Of a DNA stretch of 64,000 nt, positions 21,346 through 35,936 are shown one piece after another (position 1 is the stretch's first letter; each line of letters opens with the position of its first letter). Under the pieces are notes generated by a model that worked only from the letters and a program-made list of their open reading frames with translations, did no database searches and was not told the DNA's origin. Source of the stretch: Sabethes cyaneus (taxonomy: Eukaryota > Arthropoda > Insecta > Diptera > Culicidae); assembly GCF_943734655.1 (NCBI RefSeq), contig NC_071355.1:240037527-240101526 (forward strand), written 5' to 3'. The translations under genes and the position numbers were made by a program.

Positions 21346-23406
21346 TTTAAAATTGAAATCCTGTGTGAAAATGTAGGTAACTGAATATAACATTTCATGT
21401 AGGTATCTATCGAGGATGTACATCTTAAAGACTTAAAAATTTTCGGTTTTAATTCGCATATAATTCAAATTTCTTTCGTCTGAAAAATTTCCATAGTGAT
21501 TTTGAGACGTTTCGAATTGATTTATTGTGCCACTGACATTGATTTTGCCAATTTTTCGTAACTAATTACGAACAAATTATTGGCACGGGAGACCATTTTA
21601 CTGACGAGACATCAAAGCCTACATACCGAATGTGACGAGTGCTTCCGATTTTGTCAATATTTTTACAGGATACGTGCCAGCAGACCGGTAATCCGGTCTG
21701 GGAGGGTTTCTAATGCGTCTCCTAGCAACTGCAAATTCATTCACAAAGTTTCATTGATTAGCATCTAATCTCGTTATCTAAGCTGTATAGCGTGTTCTTT
21801 CTAAATTTTCAATCTCTTGGTCTTGGTCCGGACTTGTCCAAATTGCATAGCATGTTCTTTTTTAAGTTCTATATCTATTACTTTTAAATTGTATCTATCA
21901 TTTTCAAATTGTATTTTAGCCTTGTATTACGACTTGTATTCTTCGAAGACACCTACCGATCAGCCTTTGGGAATGCATTTCACGACTTATTTTTTGTCCT
22001 GGAAAAAGAATTGTTATTAACAATGTAGGTACAATGGATCTCGGAAAAGTTAATCGATGCAAGAGTTTAATTTAATCGCTGCTATGATGCGATTCTGTAT
22101 GAAACAGTGGAAAGGCGACAATAAACCGAAAAAATGAAAAATAAACATAGAAGGAAATCGCGCGTATGTGACCGAAAGCTCGAAAAACCAGTAAATTCAA
22201 ACTCTCTAAAAAGTTACGGAAAAATTTAACGTTTTAGATTGTTGCATGAGAGCTAACATTCGCTTAACTTTTGCGATGAACCGTTGCATATGTACCATTA
22301 TAGCGTTTTACTGCCTTACGTGGCTTTCCTGTCCTGCGTAATTCAGAAACAGCATTTTCCAAAACCTAGCTTTGTGCAGCTTTAAATTCTGCTTAAAAAA
22401 TGTTTGTAATAGGTGCTAAACTGTTTGAATTTGTAAAAATTACATTGGAATCAAAGTGATCCATAATTGTGAAAAATTACCTTGTTTTGGTCCCTGTTAT
22501 GAATCACTTTGAAAATTACTTATTTTTACAGGAAAACCATTGGCAACCAACAATATTTCGCTAAATCGTTAAGAACTTAGCTTATTCTTTATGTGCGAGA
22601 CATTTTTTTTCTCGAAAATTGGTGATTATGTCACATAGCAACCTTATGGATGAGGAACGTACTGCTTATACTGATTGAAAAAACGACAGACATTTGGATA
22701 GATTCTCGATAACAAGTTTGTACACTCATTGAAAAAGCATCAATGTCGGGATTTAAAGGATGTTTTATGTGTTAAAAGCTAGTTAATAGAGTATATTTTG
22801 TTGCAAAAATGCTTCATACCTTTAAACAGTTTGTTTAACTGAGTTATTTAACTTGAAACACAAAAGTGATCCATAATTGTGGAGGGAGTGTACATCTCAA
22901 TTGCTGCCGGGACGTTGAAAAGGTACCTACGTCTGTTGAATGACTTTGCAGCCAGCAAATCTTCTGTAGAATTCCTCCAACAACAGAACAACGTTTTAAA
23001 TATGAGCCTCAACTATACGGTTCCTTCAAAACCAAATGACGAACAGGCGATAATTGACGTCGAAGCTGGTATTAATAGTTGCTGACTATAATTCTGACTA
23101 GCTTAACAAACTAAATTAGTTAATTACGCACATTTCTTTTTCGAAAACTGCGCAGAACTTTCCTTTTCATTTTGTTATGCTTTCAGTATAGAGGGTTAAA
23201 CAAAATTATCGTTTTCATGTTTAAACACTTGGCTAAGAAAACATTTGTCAACGTTGTAAGTAATTATATGTGTAATGATGAAGATTATTTATATAATTGT
23301 AATGTTTTATAACAATAGTTGCTCCGTTGATGAAGGCATAGTTCTTCGAAACGTCAGCTGGACGTAAAATAAAGTTTTCGTAAGAAACCCGAGACCAAAA
23401 AGCCAC
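21346..23406. other. AT-rich DNA with a repeated 17-mer
   Basis: No gene. AGTGATCCATAATTGTG occurs at 22455-22471 and 22865-22881, and a related complement TTATGAATCACTTT lies near 22497. They may be edges of a small dispersed element. Element B begins immediately after. Confidence 0.5.
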
Positions 23407-23429
23407 ATCTATACCTATAATGAAGGATT

Positions 23430-25143
<1,714 letters not shown>

Positions 25144-25229
25144 CGTATGTTCCTTATAGAATCGAAAACTACTGAACCAATCGGCATGAAAATATGCATG
25201 TATAGGTTTGGGGCCAGGAAAGGTTTTAA

Positions 25230-25740
25230 TGATGGTTAGAAATCCCTCCCCCCACTAAGAGGGGGGGCTCCCATACAAATGAAATACAAATTTCCTCATA
25301 ACTCGAGAACTAATCAAGCAAATGGAACTAAATTTGGCACGTGGGTGTTTTTGGAGACAAAAATTTTTTCTATGATGAATTGGGACCCCAACCTACTTTA
25401 GGAGGGGGGGGGGGGCTCCTATACAAATGAAATTCAAATTTCCTCATAACTCGAGAACTAATCAAGCAAATAGAACCAAATTTGGCATGTGGAGGTTTCT
25501 GGAGGCAAAATATTTTCTATGGTGAATTACGACCCCTTCCCCTTTTAAGAGGGTAGCTCCCATACAAATGAAATTCAAATTTCCTTATAACTTGAGAACT
25601 AATCAAGCAAATGGAACCAAATTTGGCAGGTGGGAGATTTTGGAGTCTTGAATTTATTTTACGATAGTTAGAGACCTCTCACCCCTGTGGTAGGGGGATA
25701 TGGACTCTCATACAAATAAAACAGAAATTTTTGCGAAACT
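25230..25740 (-). repeat. internal ~150 bp tandem block of element B
   Basis: About four units containing ACTCGAGAACTAATCAAGCA, AAATTTGGCA and a G-run, complementary to the units in element A. Confidence 0.9.
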
Positions 25741-25998
25741 CAAAAACTAATCGAACTCGAGAAATTCGAGACTCTTCCATAAAACATTAGTCAATACAAG
25801 ACCACAAAAACTATCTATAGTAACACTAGATCATTCAGGACGAGACGGTCGCGAGTGTTGCCGGTGACCGGCCGTCGGAAGCGCCGCCCACTGGGGGGCT
25901 TGCAAAACTCGAGATTGTGACAAAGATCATCCGAGATTCATGATTTATGTACAACACAGGATAATTTATGGCAATACGAAGTTTGTCGGGTCAGCTAG

Positions 25999-28900
25999 TC
26001 TTTTAATAAAAATACAACGATCTATTATAATTATCGAAAACATTAATGATGGAATATAAGGGAATAATCTCGTATACAATGTTACTACTTTTATAAATTT
26101 ATTGTATACATGAAGAATCATATTACATGCATGTATACATGCTACTATCACTACAAAGAGCGTTACGTAGTCCTACGTCGCCTATGCGGTCGTGTCTTAT
26201 ACACAACCCTTCAGATTGCCAATTTGCAGTTGTTGCTGTTGTTGTTTTTCATACATGTCAGATCGTGTCCGTCGCACGCGGTGATCTAGTGTGCTATGCG
26301 TTATGTATGAATTCGTGTAGTTTTCAGATACTAATTCAATACTCAATACGTTATGTTTAAAATTAAATTGCAACGAAACTAAAAGAGATAGGATAGGCGT
26401 TTCACGTCAAAGAACCAGAATGAGTATTACGACCCTGTCTTCAATCTGATGATCTTATTCGCTCGTACAAGTTATTAAAATCAGCCCATCCGGTAACTCA
26501 TTCACAAATCCAAAATCTGTGAATTCAAATACATTCCCAACCAACATCCACCGCTCATGCAGTAACTGCCAAAAGGTACAGAGCACACAAAAGAAGGTCT
26601 TTCGTCGAAGAAATTTCCCACATCAGGTGAAAAACTACAGACGATGCCAAGTAAGCCCAACCGTACCATGCATTAGAAATGCACTTTACTTAACTGCCTG
26701 CCAGTCAGTAGGAGGCTCTCGAGGAGATGAAATATAGTGCAGTAAATCGTTCCGATTGTGCACTGGCAAATGTGGTCTGAGTCATGTTGCGACGTTTGTG
26801 GCCGACTTGGTTCGGATGGAAATGAATTAACTTCCACACTTATAGCACGCCTGCACCGGGTTTTCCCGGCTCGTATTCCGGTTGGTACAAGCTGTTTAAA
26901 ACCAGCCCGCAAAAAGGGTTTTCCTGTTTCTAACTACTCCGACGACCTCAGCCAGGCCCTGTTCGGTCCGCTTAAATCAGGCGATATAAATTCGGATAGA
27001 AATCTTCCCAGGCAATAGATCACTTTCTGTTTGTCGAATATGATTTATGTGCTGCCATGCGCACCCTCGCCCGGAGAGAAATAGGATTTCTGCAACAAAT
27101 GGGCTCTAAAGTGAAGCCCGGCCTTCCCCATTCGAGCGCCATTCTTTTGCAGACGACGACGACGACGACAACGGCGACAAAGAAAGCGAAAAGATGCCAC
27201 ACAGAAAGCACTTCGCACAATCAGCCACTTTCCCTATCACTGCATGCAAGGCCATAAAAGTAGAATATTGTTAAAAATTGGACTCCCTGCTTTGCCCTCC
27301 AACAGCCAGCCAGCCGGGGCAATCGATTAGGCTGAACGTTTGCTCGGTTCGGAACCGAAGCCATTTATCAACCAACCCGCTGCCACTAGTGAGTGGCTGG
27401 ACTTTTTATGGCGAATGTTGAGAAGTGGCTCTCCACTTTACCCACCCACGGGCGGACGCCCGGTTCGGGACGGAATGGTCGGACGAGTCTAGTCTGGCCG
27501 GTCACTTTTTGGGGTGCTTCTTCTTCTTCGCTTATCGACATCCCTTTTGGGGAAGAGATTCGACAAGAATAGACGAACGAGTTTGATCACCCCCAGAGCG
27601 TGCTGGCTATTGATTCCTGGGGTCCGGCTGATGCTGCTGCTCTGCAGCTAATCGAACACTTGGGAAACGGAGTAAACATCATGATTCTCCGAAGATGGAC
27701 CGAGTTTTACAGAAGATCGTTCGGTTGGGTTATAAAATTATTCAAGTGGTGGAAATTCTGTTTTACGACAGGAACAGCGTCCCCGTCTTTATTTTGCTTT
27801 GTTGGCAGTGTCTAAGAAGAAGGGATATTTCATCATTTTGCTGTTTCACACATCCATGACACTATAGTTCGGCTGTGGATTCGAGTGGTCTTGACCCACC
27901 CCAATCCAGAGCTACCAGCCACACGGTAACCGAGCATGAAATGGGAAGCTTACCGGACCAGTCAGTGCAGTTAGTGATGAATGGAAACATCGATGATAAA
28001 TATAACCGTTCCCGGGGGTCCGATTTTAAACCCCTGCTCGAATGGAGCAAACAGACCACTGGACGATGCATGTGCGGTTTGTTGGCAGGAAACAGTGCCA
28101 TTAATTCAACCTTGAAATCGCTGCCGGGTTGCACCCCGGATGGATTCCATCAATCTTTCCTTTTTTCAGTGGACCGTTCGTTGGTGCATCGGTTGAAGTA
28201 CTTGACCATGCTGGTTCCAGCCAACCGTGTGGGCTAAAACCTCCGACGGAATCCCACTAAAAATCAATCGACTTTGAACGATCCCGTTCGACCCTCTTCC
28301 CGCGCGCAAACAGACCAATGTTTATTGTTTATTCATTCGTTTCACGGGCAATTGGTTAGGGAAATTGAGGAGCACACCAGCAGCGCTTCTACATAGCAGT
28401 GCAGCCAGATTCCGTCCCTGGCTGTCGTTAATCAAAAAGCCGTAGGGCGTGCTTCCGGCCACTCAATGCTCGATGGGGTTGCGGTGGTGGTCAGCCCGTA
28501 AAGCCACAGCGCAACCATGGCGAATGGTTTGAAGAGCGTGCAGCAATCGAATACGTCTTGTTTTTTTTGCGAATTTCAACTTCAGAATGTTACTCGAACA
28601 AAAGTGCACACGGAAATTGGTGGTGGGCAATTGTTGCATGTCTAACGATGATTGGTTGCTTGTGGTTTTGCGTGTAATGACAGGACAAACGATCCCACCA
28701 TTGCCCCGAGCAAGTTCAGTACCAATAAACTCAAAAATGAAATGCTGACTTTGCTGGTGGCGCATTCATGCCAAATTTATAAAGTTTTCTATTTAACTTT
28801 ACTGATCAGACTGCCCACAGTGTGGTAACAAATTTGCATGAACCCCCATCAATTGCTATCGATTTCTCCGGTTCAGCACTCTCCAAGATTTTCGAACCAT

Positions 28901-30955
28901 CTGTAAGCACCGAACCAGAACTCACAGAAGAATCACAACTTACGTCTAACCTGCATGCTGCTACATTGCCAATCCTTTCGCTGCTTGTTTGCATCAAACG
29001 GGGGAAACTTGATCCTCCCGAGAGTGGATCCGGTTTCGACAGCGCACAGTAGAGACTCTGCTGCTGCTGCTGGGTGACCCGGATTGAAAGTTTCCGGTAA
29101 AGTTTTTCAATCGACGCTTAATTGACGTCTCTCTGGCTGACAGAGCGGAGCGAATCAACCCGTCAGGTGCAACTTTACGGAAACGATAGTAGTCAGCACA
29201 ATCCCCGGAATAGCCACCGAACGTTTGATTGGCGATGTTTGATCTTCTTCGGGGCAATGATATACCAATTGCGTACCGAGTACGTTGCCAGCTAGAGTAT
29301 CAGTACCAGCAAAGCTAAATTTTTGCAACTGAATTATATGCGCGCTTGCAGACCATTTCACAGTTCAGCAATTCTTCTAGAAAACCGGATTTGAAGGCAT
29401 CCGAAAACTAAACAATCTGCTTTTATGCCACGTACAATCAGTATATCACTTTCGTTTAGGGACAATAGAAACAATCGATTCGCAACCTGTTAGGACAACC
29501 CGAAACTGTAATTTTTATGAGAAAAGAAATAATAAGAGCACAGTAAACTGTGCTGTGCTGTTTTCTGATTTCCTAACTTTCTGATTTACGTATTTAGGCC
29601 GTTACAAATATTTTTTAAAGTTTTTGTCCTTCCGATGCTAGACAACTGAAGGGGTGGGGGGCGAAAAAAACAAAGAGATTTTTTTAATTACGCAAAAAAA
29701 GTATGAAGTTCTGTGCCTAGGAGCACGAACGAGAGGCTCACGTAGGACTACGAAAGACAAGTTTGAGTTTCCTAAATGCCCGTGATATGTGTTTTAATTT
29801 TACCCGTTCTACCATTAAGACTTTCATCAAGCCACAATCACACTTCATCTTGTGATTGGCGACAATATCGCATTTTGAAAATTTTTGTGCGACGTATCAT
29901 TAGTCAACTCTAAGTAACTGGCCTGCTGTTGATGAATGTTAACTAGCTTGAGGATCTTACTCAAAACGTAAAATATTTGTCATTGGACGCATAACTTACG
30001 GTTGAACGGTAAAAATAAATAAATAATCTGGGCTACCATTTACCACTGGTCGTCATTCGTCAATTTCCTTAAAAATAGTTATATATAAAGTACCATTTAT
30101 TGTAATGGCAATACAATCGACAGTATGAAAACAATTGCATCCAACTAAATGTAAAGCAACAATTTAAACACCCAAAATCTATTTTCGAATCAGACAGTCG
30201 CTACATCACGTCGCATGCATGAATATTCCGTTAACCTTTTTTCGTAGAAGACATCAGATTTGAGTAAATTCTTGCAGTATGCGGATACAATCGGGCGAAA
30301 GATAAGGTTGGTCGCTCATTTTTTATAATTGTACACTTTCAGGACATCAAATTGGGCTAGGTTTATCGCAATCCTAAGGAGTCTTGTTAAGACGAGAGGA
30401 TTTTATCACTTTTGCTGGCATACTTCCTATACAAGCACAGATATCAAATTAGAATAAGTCTGAACGTCGTAACGAATTTTCGACCTATTGGGACAATGAG
30501 GGTTTGTTACTTTGTTTTCTAAAAATTAAGTAATCGAGAGCACAGTAAACAAATGGTGTATTTAGCTGTCGTTCCTGCCTGTGAAACAAGCTGATCATTA
30601 AGTAAATGTATGAGGGTTTCGACCTTGAAACTTTTCGTTAATTTTCACTCATTCGTAATTGAAAAAGTGAGTTAAAATATAAACAACATAATTGCTACAT
30701 CTATTATGAGTCGATCGGTATCGAAATTATGAAAGTCCATTCATAATTGGCAGAGCTACTAGCATTCAAAATCTTTCATATTTTCGTGACGCTCGTATTT
30801 TTTGCTTTTGTTGGAATGACACCCTATCCCAAACCTTGCCATTAGACGTAATCCTACGTCAAAAATTAAGATTTTTAGGAATTTTTAATTGAAGTTCAAT
30901 CGTGAAACCCGCATTCATTCTTGCTTTTAATATTGCGAAAAAAAATCTCTACTTA
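25999..30955. other. low-copy DNA, GC-richer in 26.1-29.4 kb
   Basis: No gene is supported despite several 60-120 codon frames; equal-length frames overlap on both strands. The 26.1-29.4 kb part looks like single-copy host sequence, with a (GAC)n run at 27152-27170. From 29.5 kb the sequence is AT-rich. Three of the GACGTAGGACTACGTC-like palindromes (26166, 29739, 30845) lie here, the first followed by a conserved-looking CGGTCGTGTCTTATACACAA block that recurs loosely at 63.69 kb. Confidence 0.5.
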
Positions 30956-31465
30956 GGCTGTGAACCATTTCGCGAAATTTTTAACTTTTTGGTTAAAATT
31001 TGACAGTTCGATGGTTATTTCTCCTTGAGTGGTTAAAATCAGTTCAGAATGCGAACCATTTCATATTTGACGGATTGATAGTTATTTTTGCTCAATGAGA
31101 GCATATAAGGTGAGGATGAAAATATTGTTTATTCTGTCCGAGTTAGAATTGGATGAATTTTTGATGTTCATTTGCTTTTATTTGATAGCTAAAATTCATC
31201 TCATTTCAACCCAAATTGTTTGAACAAATTTATTATGCGATAAGCATCCATACCAATGTAAAAAAAATCCAACGAAAAATCAGTGAAACACGTCGAAGCT
31301 CTCTTCCTCACCTGTGCATATCTCATTGGCTCTGAAGCGAACCATCGAACTGTCAAAACCTTGGTCAAAACTAACCATGCTCCCGAGCAGGGTTATTTTC
31401 GACAAACCATCGAACTGTCAAATTTTAACCAAAAAGTTAAAAATTTCGCGAAATGGTTCACAGCC
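30956..31465. mobile_element. 510 bp inverted-repeat element (MITE-like)
   Basis: Arms of 61 bp: GGCTGTGAACCATTTCGCGA at 30956 and its exact complement ending at 31465. Flanked by TTA on both sides (30953-30955, 31466-31468), a possible 3 bp duplication, or TA if the boundary is shifted. Near-copies of AACCATCGAACTGTCAAA recur inside each half, so the ends appear to have duplicated inward. No transposase. Confidence 0.85.
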
Positions 31466-33139
31466 TTAGGCTCAGATGATTTTAATTTCGCACTCTCAAA
31501 ATTTCGCACTTTATTTCGAACATTGATGCCATTTGTATTAGTCATACGACTTTAAACACTTTTTTGAACCAGGTGTTGAACCAACTGAATTTTCAGCTAA
31601 AGTTCATAATAAAATTCAGTTACTTTCAATCAAGAGACATTTATAACAACTATCAGCAACGGAATACCAAAACAGCAAACAGCAGCATCTAAGTTGACAA
31701 ACCTTTTTGCTTGCCGTTTGTTCACTTTCGTTAGAATCATTAAAGTATTTAAAGGTTAATCCTCCGAATAACATTTTGCTTATTGGGATATTAGTGGAAG
31801 CTACGTGTATAGCCGTGCATTTTGTAAGATTGTTTTCATGAGATGAGCTGTCAACATAAAAATAAGAAACAGGCGAATTTCGTACCAAAAGTCTAATCAT
31901 CAGCAAAAAACAAAATATATATGTTATTATTTTCCATACAAAAACCTTCCGAAATGGTGCCAAAATCGAAAAAAAAGTTTTTGCCGATATTCGAAAGTTA
32001 CATTATATTGCGCTCTTCACACTCAATTGGACTGCACAGTTATTAAGTGCAACCTTTAAAACTGTGATGAAAAGTGTGCTACTGATAATATCGCTAGTAA
32101 TCTTATATCGATAATACCATCAAACTTTATCGTCACGGAAGAATATCGAAAATTGGAGGGTTTAAAGTGAAATCTTCTTCTTGGCTTGTTCATATTTTAA
32201 CATTTTTGTTCTATTTCTTACGTATTTTTGCTTATACTGCCATATTATCGTTATTAATTATTAACGATAACAAAACTTTATCAATAATCGTTATAGATTT
32301 TGACCGACATTTCCCATCATTACAACTCTCCCATCTGAGCTGTCATTTGATTTAGCAGTGGCGCCAGTACCAGTTGTAGGAAAAGCAAATAGTATTTAAT
32401 TTTTCATTTATTTCATATATGCTGCATATTTATTCAAGTTATAAATTATGCGTGGAATTATGTATTTAGAAACTATTTTTATATTATTCTTAGCGTCGAT
32501 AACAACTCTACGTAAGCATTAGAATTTAAATAGAAATCAACCAAGATTCATGGTTTTTTCCCACGAAATTTTGGCAACTTTTCTCACCTACAAAATGTGT
32601 GACTGGACAAGTGTGTTCAAAATCCAACTTCCAATGCAAAGAGCAATATTTGTACTGCCATTTTTGTTTCGTGCTAGAAGCATTACGCTTCGTACACTCT
32701 TTTTTCGAGTTCTTTAGGCTGTAAAACCCACAGATAATTGATTTATAAACAAAATTTTACTCAAGTTTAACAAATTTTTTTTAAATATATTTTTAATTAT
32801 TTATAAAAATTCTTTATAAATAATTTGCATTGGCCTTACTGTTTTTCTGATTTTCTGATTCTCTGCTTTCCTGCTCTCCTGCAAAAAAAACACAAGAACA
32901 TGATTAAAAAACAAAAAACAAAGAAGTCAAAAAACGGAACAAGACAAAAGGCAAAAAAAAAACAAAACAAGAAATCAAGATGAAAAGACAAAAAACTAGG
33001 CGAGGAAAGAAGTCAAAAACAAGATGAGATAGTTAGACAAGAACAAAACAAGAAACCAGACAAGATATCAAAAAAGGAAAGCAAAACTAAATATTGATTC
33101 AAGAAACAAGACAAGATACATAAAAAAGTAAGACGTAAA
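31466..33139. other. AT-rich DNA passing into A-rich repeats
   Basis: No gene. From about 32840 a short TTCTGATT-like repetition occurs, followed by A-rich AAAAACAAG sequence that leads into the 11-bp repeat field. Confidence 0.45.
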
Positions 33140-35608
33140 GGGCCAAACAGACCAATTGTTTGTCGACGCATCCGTCAGCGTAAATTTGATGAGGTAATTC
33201 GTGGGAAATTTATCAAAATTATGCTGACGCATTCGTTAACACACAATTCTGTTTGACGTTCAAGAAAGACGTCCGGAAGACGTAAGCAATGCGTAAGAAA
33301 GACGCAAGAGAGACGCTCGAGAAAAACATAATAAAAACGCTGGAAAGACAAAGAAAAGACGTAAGAAAGTCTTAACAGAAAAGATGTAACAAACCTAGGA
33401 AAGACGTAAGAAAGACAAAAAGAGAGACGAGGAAAAGAAAAAAGAGAGACGTAAGAAAGACGTACGAAAGAATAAAAACGGCGTGAAAGAACGTAAAAAA
33501 AGGAAGGAAAATGCAAGAAAGACGTACCCAGCTAGCACCAACTCGTATATCAATGTACGAAAACTATCGTAAATATCTCCTAACAAACTCGAAATCGTAA
33601 CTAAAGCTGGATAAAGTGGGATCAAGTTGATTTTTTGTCGTATATAATGATAATGACTGACATACATACGATTTCCAGCACAAAATCGTAGAGTAGTACT
33701 AAGCGACTCGCGCTTGATCGGATATTATCGTATATAAATACTTATATAGTCGTAACGCACAAAATTATTCGTAATCACGTATATCGCCTCCAAAATAGTA
33801 CGGATATGCCAATTTTGCGCATGAAATACGATTTATTTAGCATGTATATCTGTACGTAATGCTGATTTTTATCTTTTTATACATATGAAAATGCTAGCTG
33901 GGTATAGAATAGACATATATCAAAAAGATTAGACAACCGTAAGAAGGACGTAAGAAAAACGTAAGAAAACGAAAAAAGTCGAAAGGAAGATCTGAGTAAG
34001 ACGCAAGAAAGATCTAAAAAGACAGAGAAGACATAAGAAACGCGTTAGAAAGGTGTAAGCAAAATTTAAGAGAGACGCAAGAAACACTTTAAAAAAGCGT
34101 CAGAAACCTTAAAGACGAAAGGAAAACGCATGAAGGATATTAGAAAGAGCTAAGAAAGGTATAAAAAAGGCGTCAAAAAATCTTAGAAAGAAGTAAAAAG
34201 AACGTAGGGAACACCTCAGCAAGACGCAAGAAAGATGCGATACAAACATTAAGAGGACATAATGAAGACGTGAGAAAGACATAAGAAAAAGTAAGAATGA
34301 TTTAAGAACGTCATGTGAAAAAGGTAATGAAACCTTAAGAAGGATGAAAGAAAGACGTAAGAATAACGTAAAAAAGTCAAAAGAAATTCACAAGGAAGAC
34401 CTGAGAAGGCTGTCAGAAAGACGTAAGTAAAAGGTAAGCAAGACGTAAGTAAAATGTGGGCGAAACGTAAGAAAGACACATGAAAGACTTAAGAAAGACA
34501 TTAGAAAGACGAAAGGAAAACGTAAGAAAGACGTTAGAAAGAAGTAAGAAAGTCGCCAAAAAGACTTTGTAAAGACGAAAGCAAAGCGTAAGAACACAGA
34601 TCAAGATTCTTAGCAAGAAATATGTGCGAAAAATCAGAAAGATGAAATAAAGACGTAAAAATGACTTGAGAAAAATGCAAGAAAAAAGTAAGAAAGACGC
34701 ATGAAAGATGTAGAAAAAATATTTGAAGGGCGTGAGGGACGTTAAAAAGACATAAGAAACTCGTAGGAAAGACGTAAGAAAGTCGTAAAAAAGACCTAAG
34801 AAAGACGCAAGAAACACCTAAAAGTACGAAGAAGACATAAGAAAGGTGTCAGAAAGTCATAAGTAAAATGTAAGCAAGACGTAAGAAATCCCAAGTAAGA
34901 CCTAAGAGTGACCTGAGAAAGGCATTAGAAAGATGAAAGAAAAAATGTCAGAAAGAAGTCAGAAAGAGGTAAGAAAGGTGTCAGAAGCACAGAAGAAAAC
35001 CGGAAGAAAGACTTCAGAAAGACGCAATATAAAATTGTAAAAGACAAAATAAAATTGTAGGAAAAACGTAAGCAGGACGTGAGAAGAGTGTTAATAAGCT
35101 TTTAGAAGGATATAAAAAGACGTAAAAAGGCGTAAGAAACACGTCGGCCATGCATAAGAAAGACACAAGAAAGACGTGAGGAAGAAGCAAGAAAGCTGCA
35201 AGTAAACCCTAAAAATTGCATCAGAAAGACTCAAAAAGACGAAAGAAAAATGAAAGAAACATGTAGAAAAGCAATCAGAAAGACCTCAGAAAAACGTAAG
35301 AAAGTCATAAAAAGGCGTAAGAAAAGCCTGAGAAAGACGCAAGAAGTGCCTAAGAAAGACGTACGCAAGATGTAAGAATGATGCTAGAAAGATGTATGAA
35401 AGAGATGAGAAAGAAGCAAGACAGTCGTCAGAAAGACGTTAAAAAAACTCAAGAAAGGCCTAAAAGGCACACGCAAGCCAAGAAAGATGTAAGAAAGACA
35501 AATATGATAAAAAAGATAGAAAAGGTAAGGAAGACAAGAAATATAAAAGAGATAAGAAAAACTGCAGAGGGACAAGATAAAGATAAAAGAAAGTAGGCAG
35601 AAAGACAA
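33140..35608 (+). repeat. degenerate 11-bp repeat field, GTAAGAAAGAC unit
   Basis: Dozens of imperfect units of GTAAGAAAGAC, best preserved from 34300 to 35400, all with purines on the plus strand. A 376 bp element interrupts it at 33527. Frames on the minus strand read as Phe/Leu/Ser-rich pseudo-proteins and should be ignored. The complementary field is at 40.97-42.83 kb. Confidence 0.92.
33527..33902. mobile_element. 376 bp TA-flanked MITE in the 11-bp repeat
   Basis: Terminal inverted repeat CCCAGCTAGCA at 33527-33537 and TGCTAGCTGGG at 33892-33902, flanked by TA at 33525-33526 and 33903-33904. The interior is AT-rich with repeated TCGTATATA and its complement and no coding frame. It clearly interrupts the GTAAGAAAGAC array. 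Confidence 0.88.
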
Positions 35609-35936
35609 AGTTTAGTTTTTAGTTTTTAGTTTTTAGTTTTTAGTTTTTAGTTTTTAGTTTTTAGTTTTTAGTTTTTAGTTTTTAGTTTTTAGTTTTTAGT
35701 TTTTAGTTTTTAGTTTTTAGTTTTTAGTTTTTAGTTTTTAGTTTTTAGTTTTTAGTTTTTAGTTTTTAGTTTTTAGTTTTTAGTTTTTAGTTTTTAGTTT
35801 TTAGTTTTTAGTTTTTAGTTTTTAGTTTTTAGTTTTTAGTTTTTAGTTTTTAGTTTTTAGTTTTTAGTTTTTAGTTTTTAGTTTTTAGTTTTTAGTTTTT
35901 AGTTTTTAGTTTTTAGTTTTTAGTTTTTAGTTTTTC
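35609..35936 (+). repeat. (TTTTTAG)n heptamer array, left arm
   Basis: About 46 almost perfect units. Purine/pyrimidine asymmetry flips here: the plus strand becomes T-rich after the A-rich 11-bp field. It matches the array at 40.6 kb in unit and length, in inverse orientation. Confidence 0.98.

Noticed and set aside
27875..28237. 120-codon frame in low-copy DNA
   Set aside because: No domain, signal peptide or splice context, and a 90-codon frame overlaps it on the other strand.
33175..35608. Minus-strand Phe/Leu/Ser-rich frames resembling membrane proteins
   Set aside because: They arise from the GTAAGAAAGAC repeat; the same happens in the 41-42.8 kb and 55.3-56.2 kb fields.
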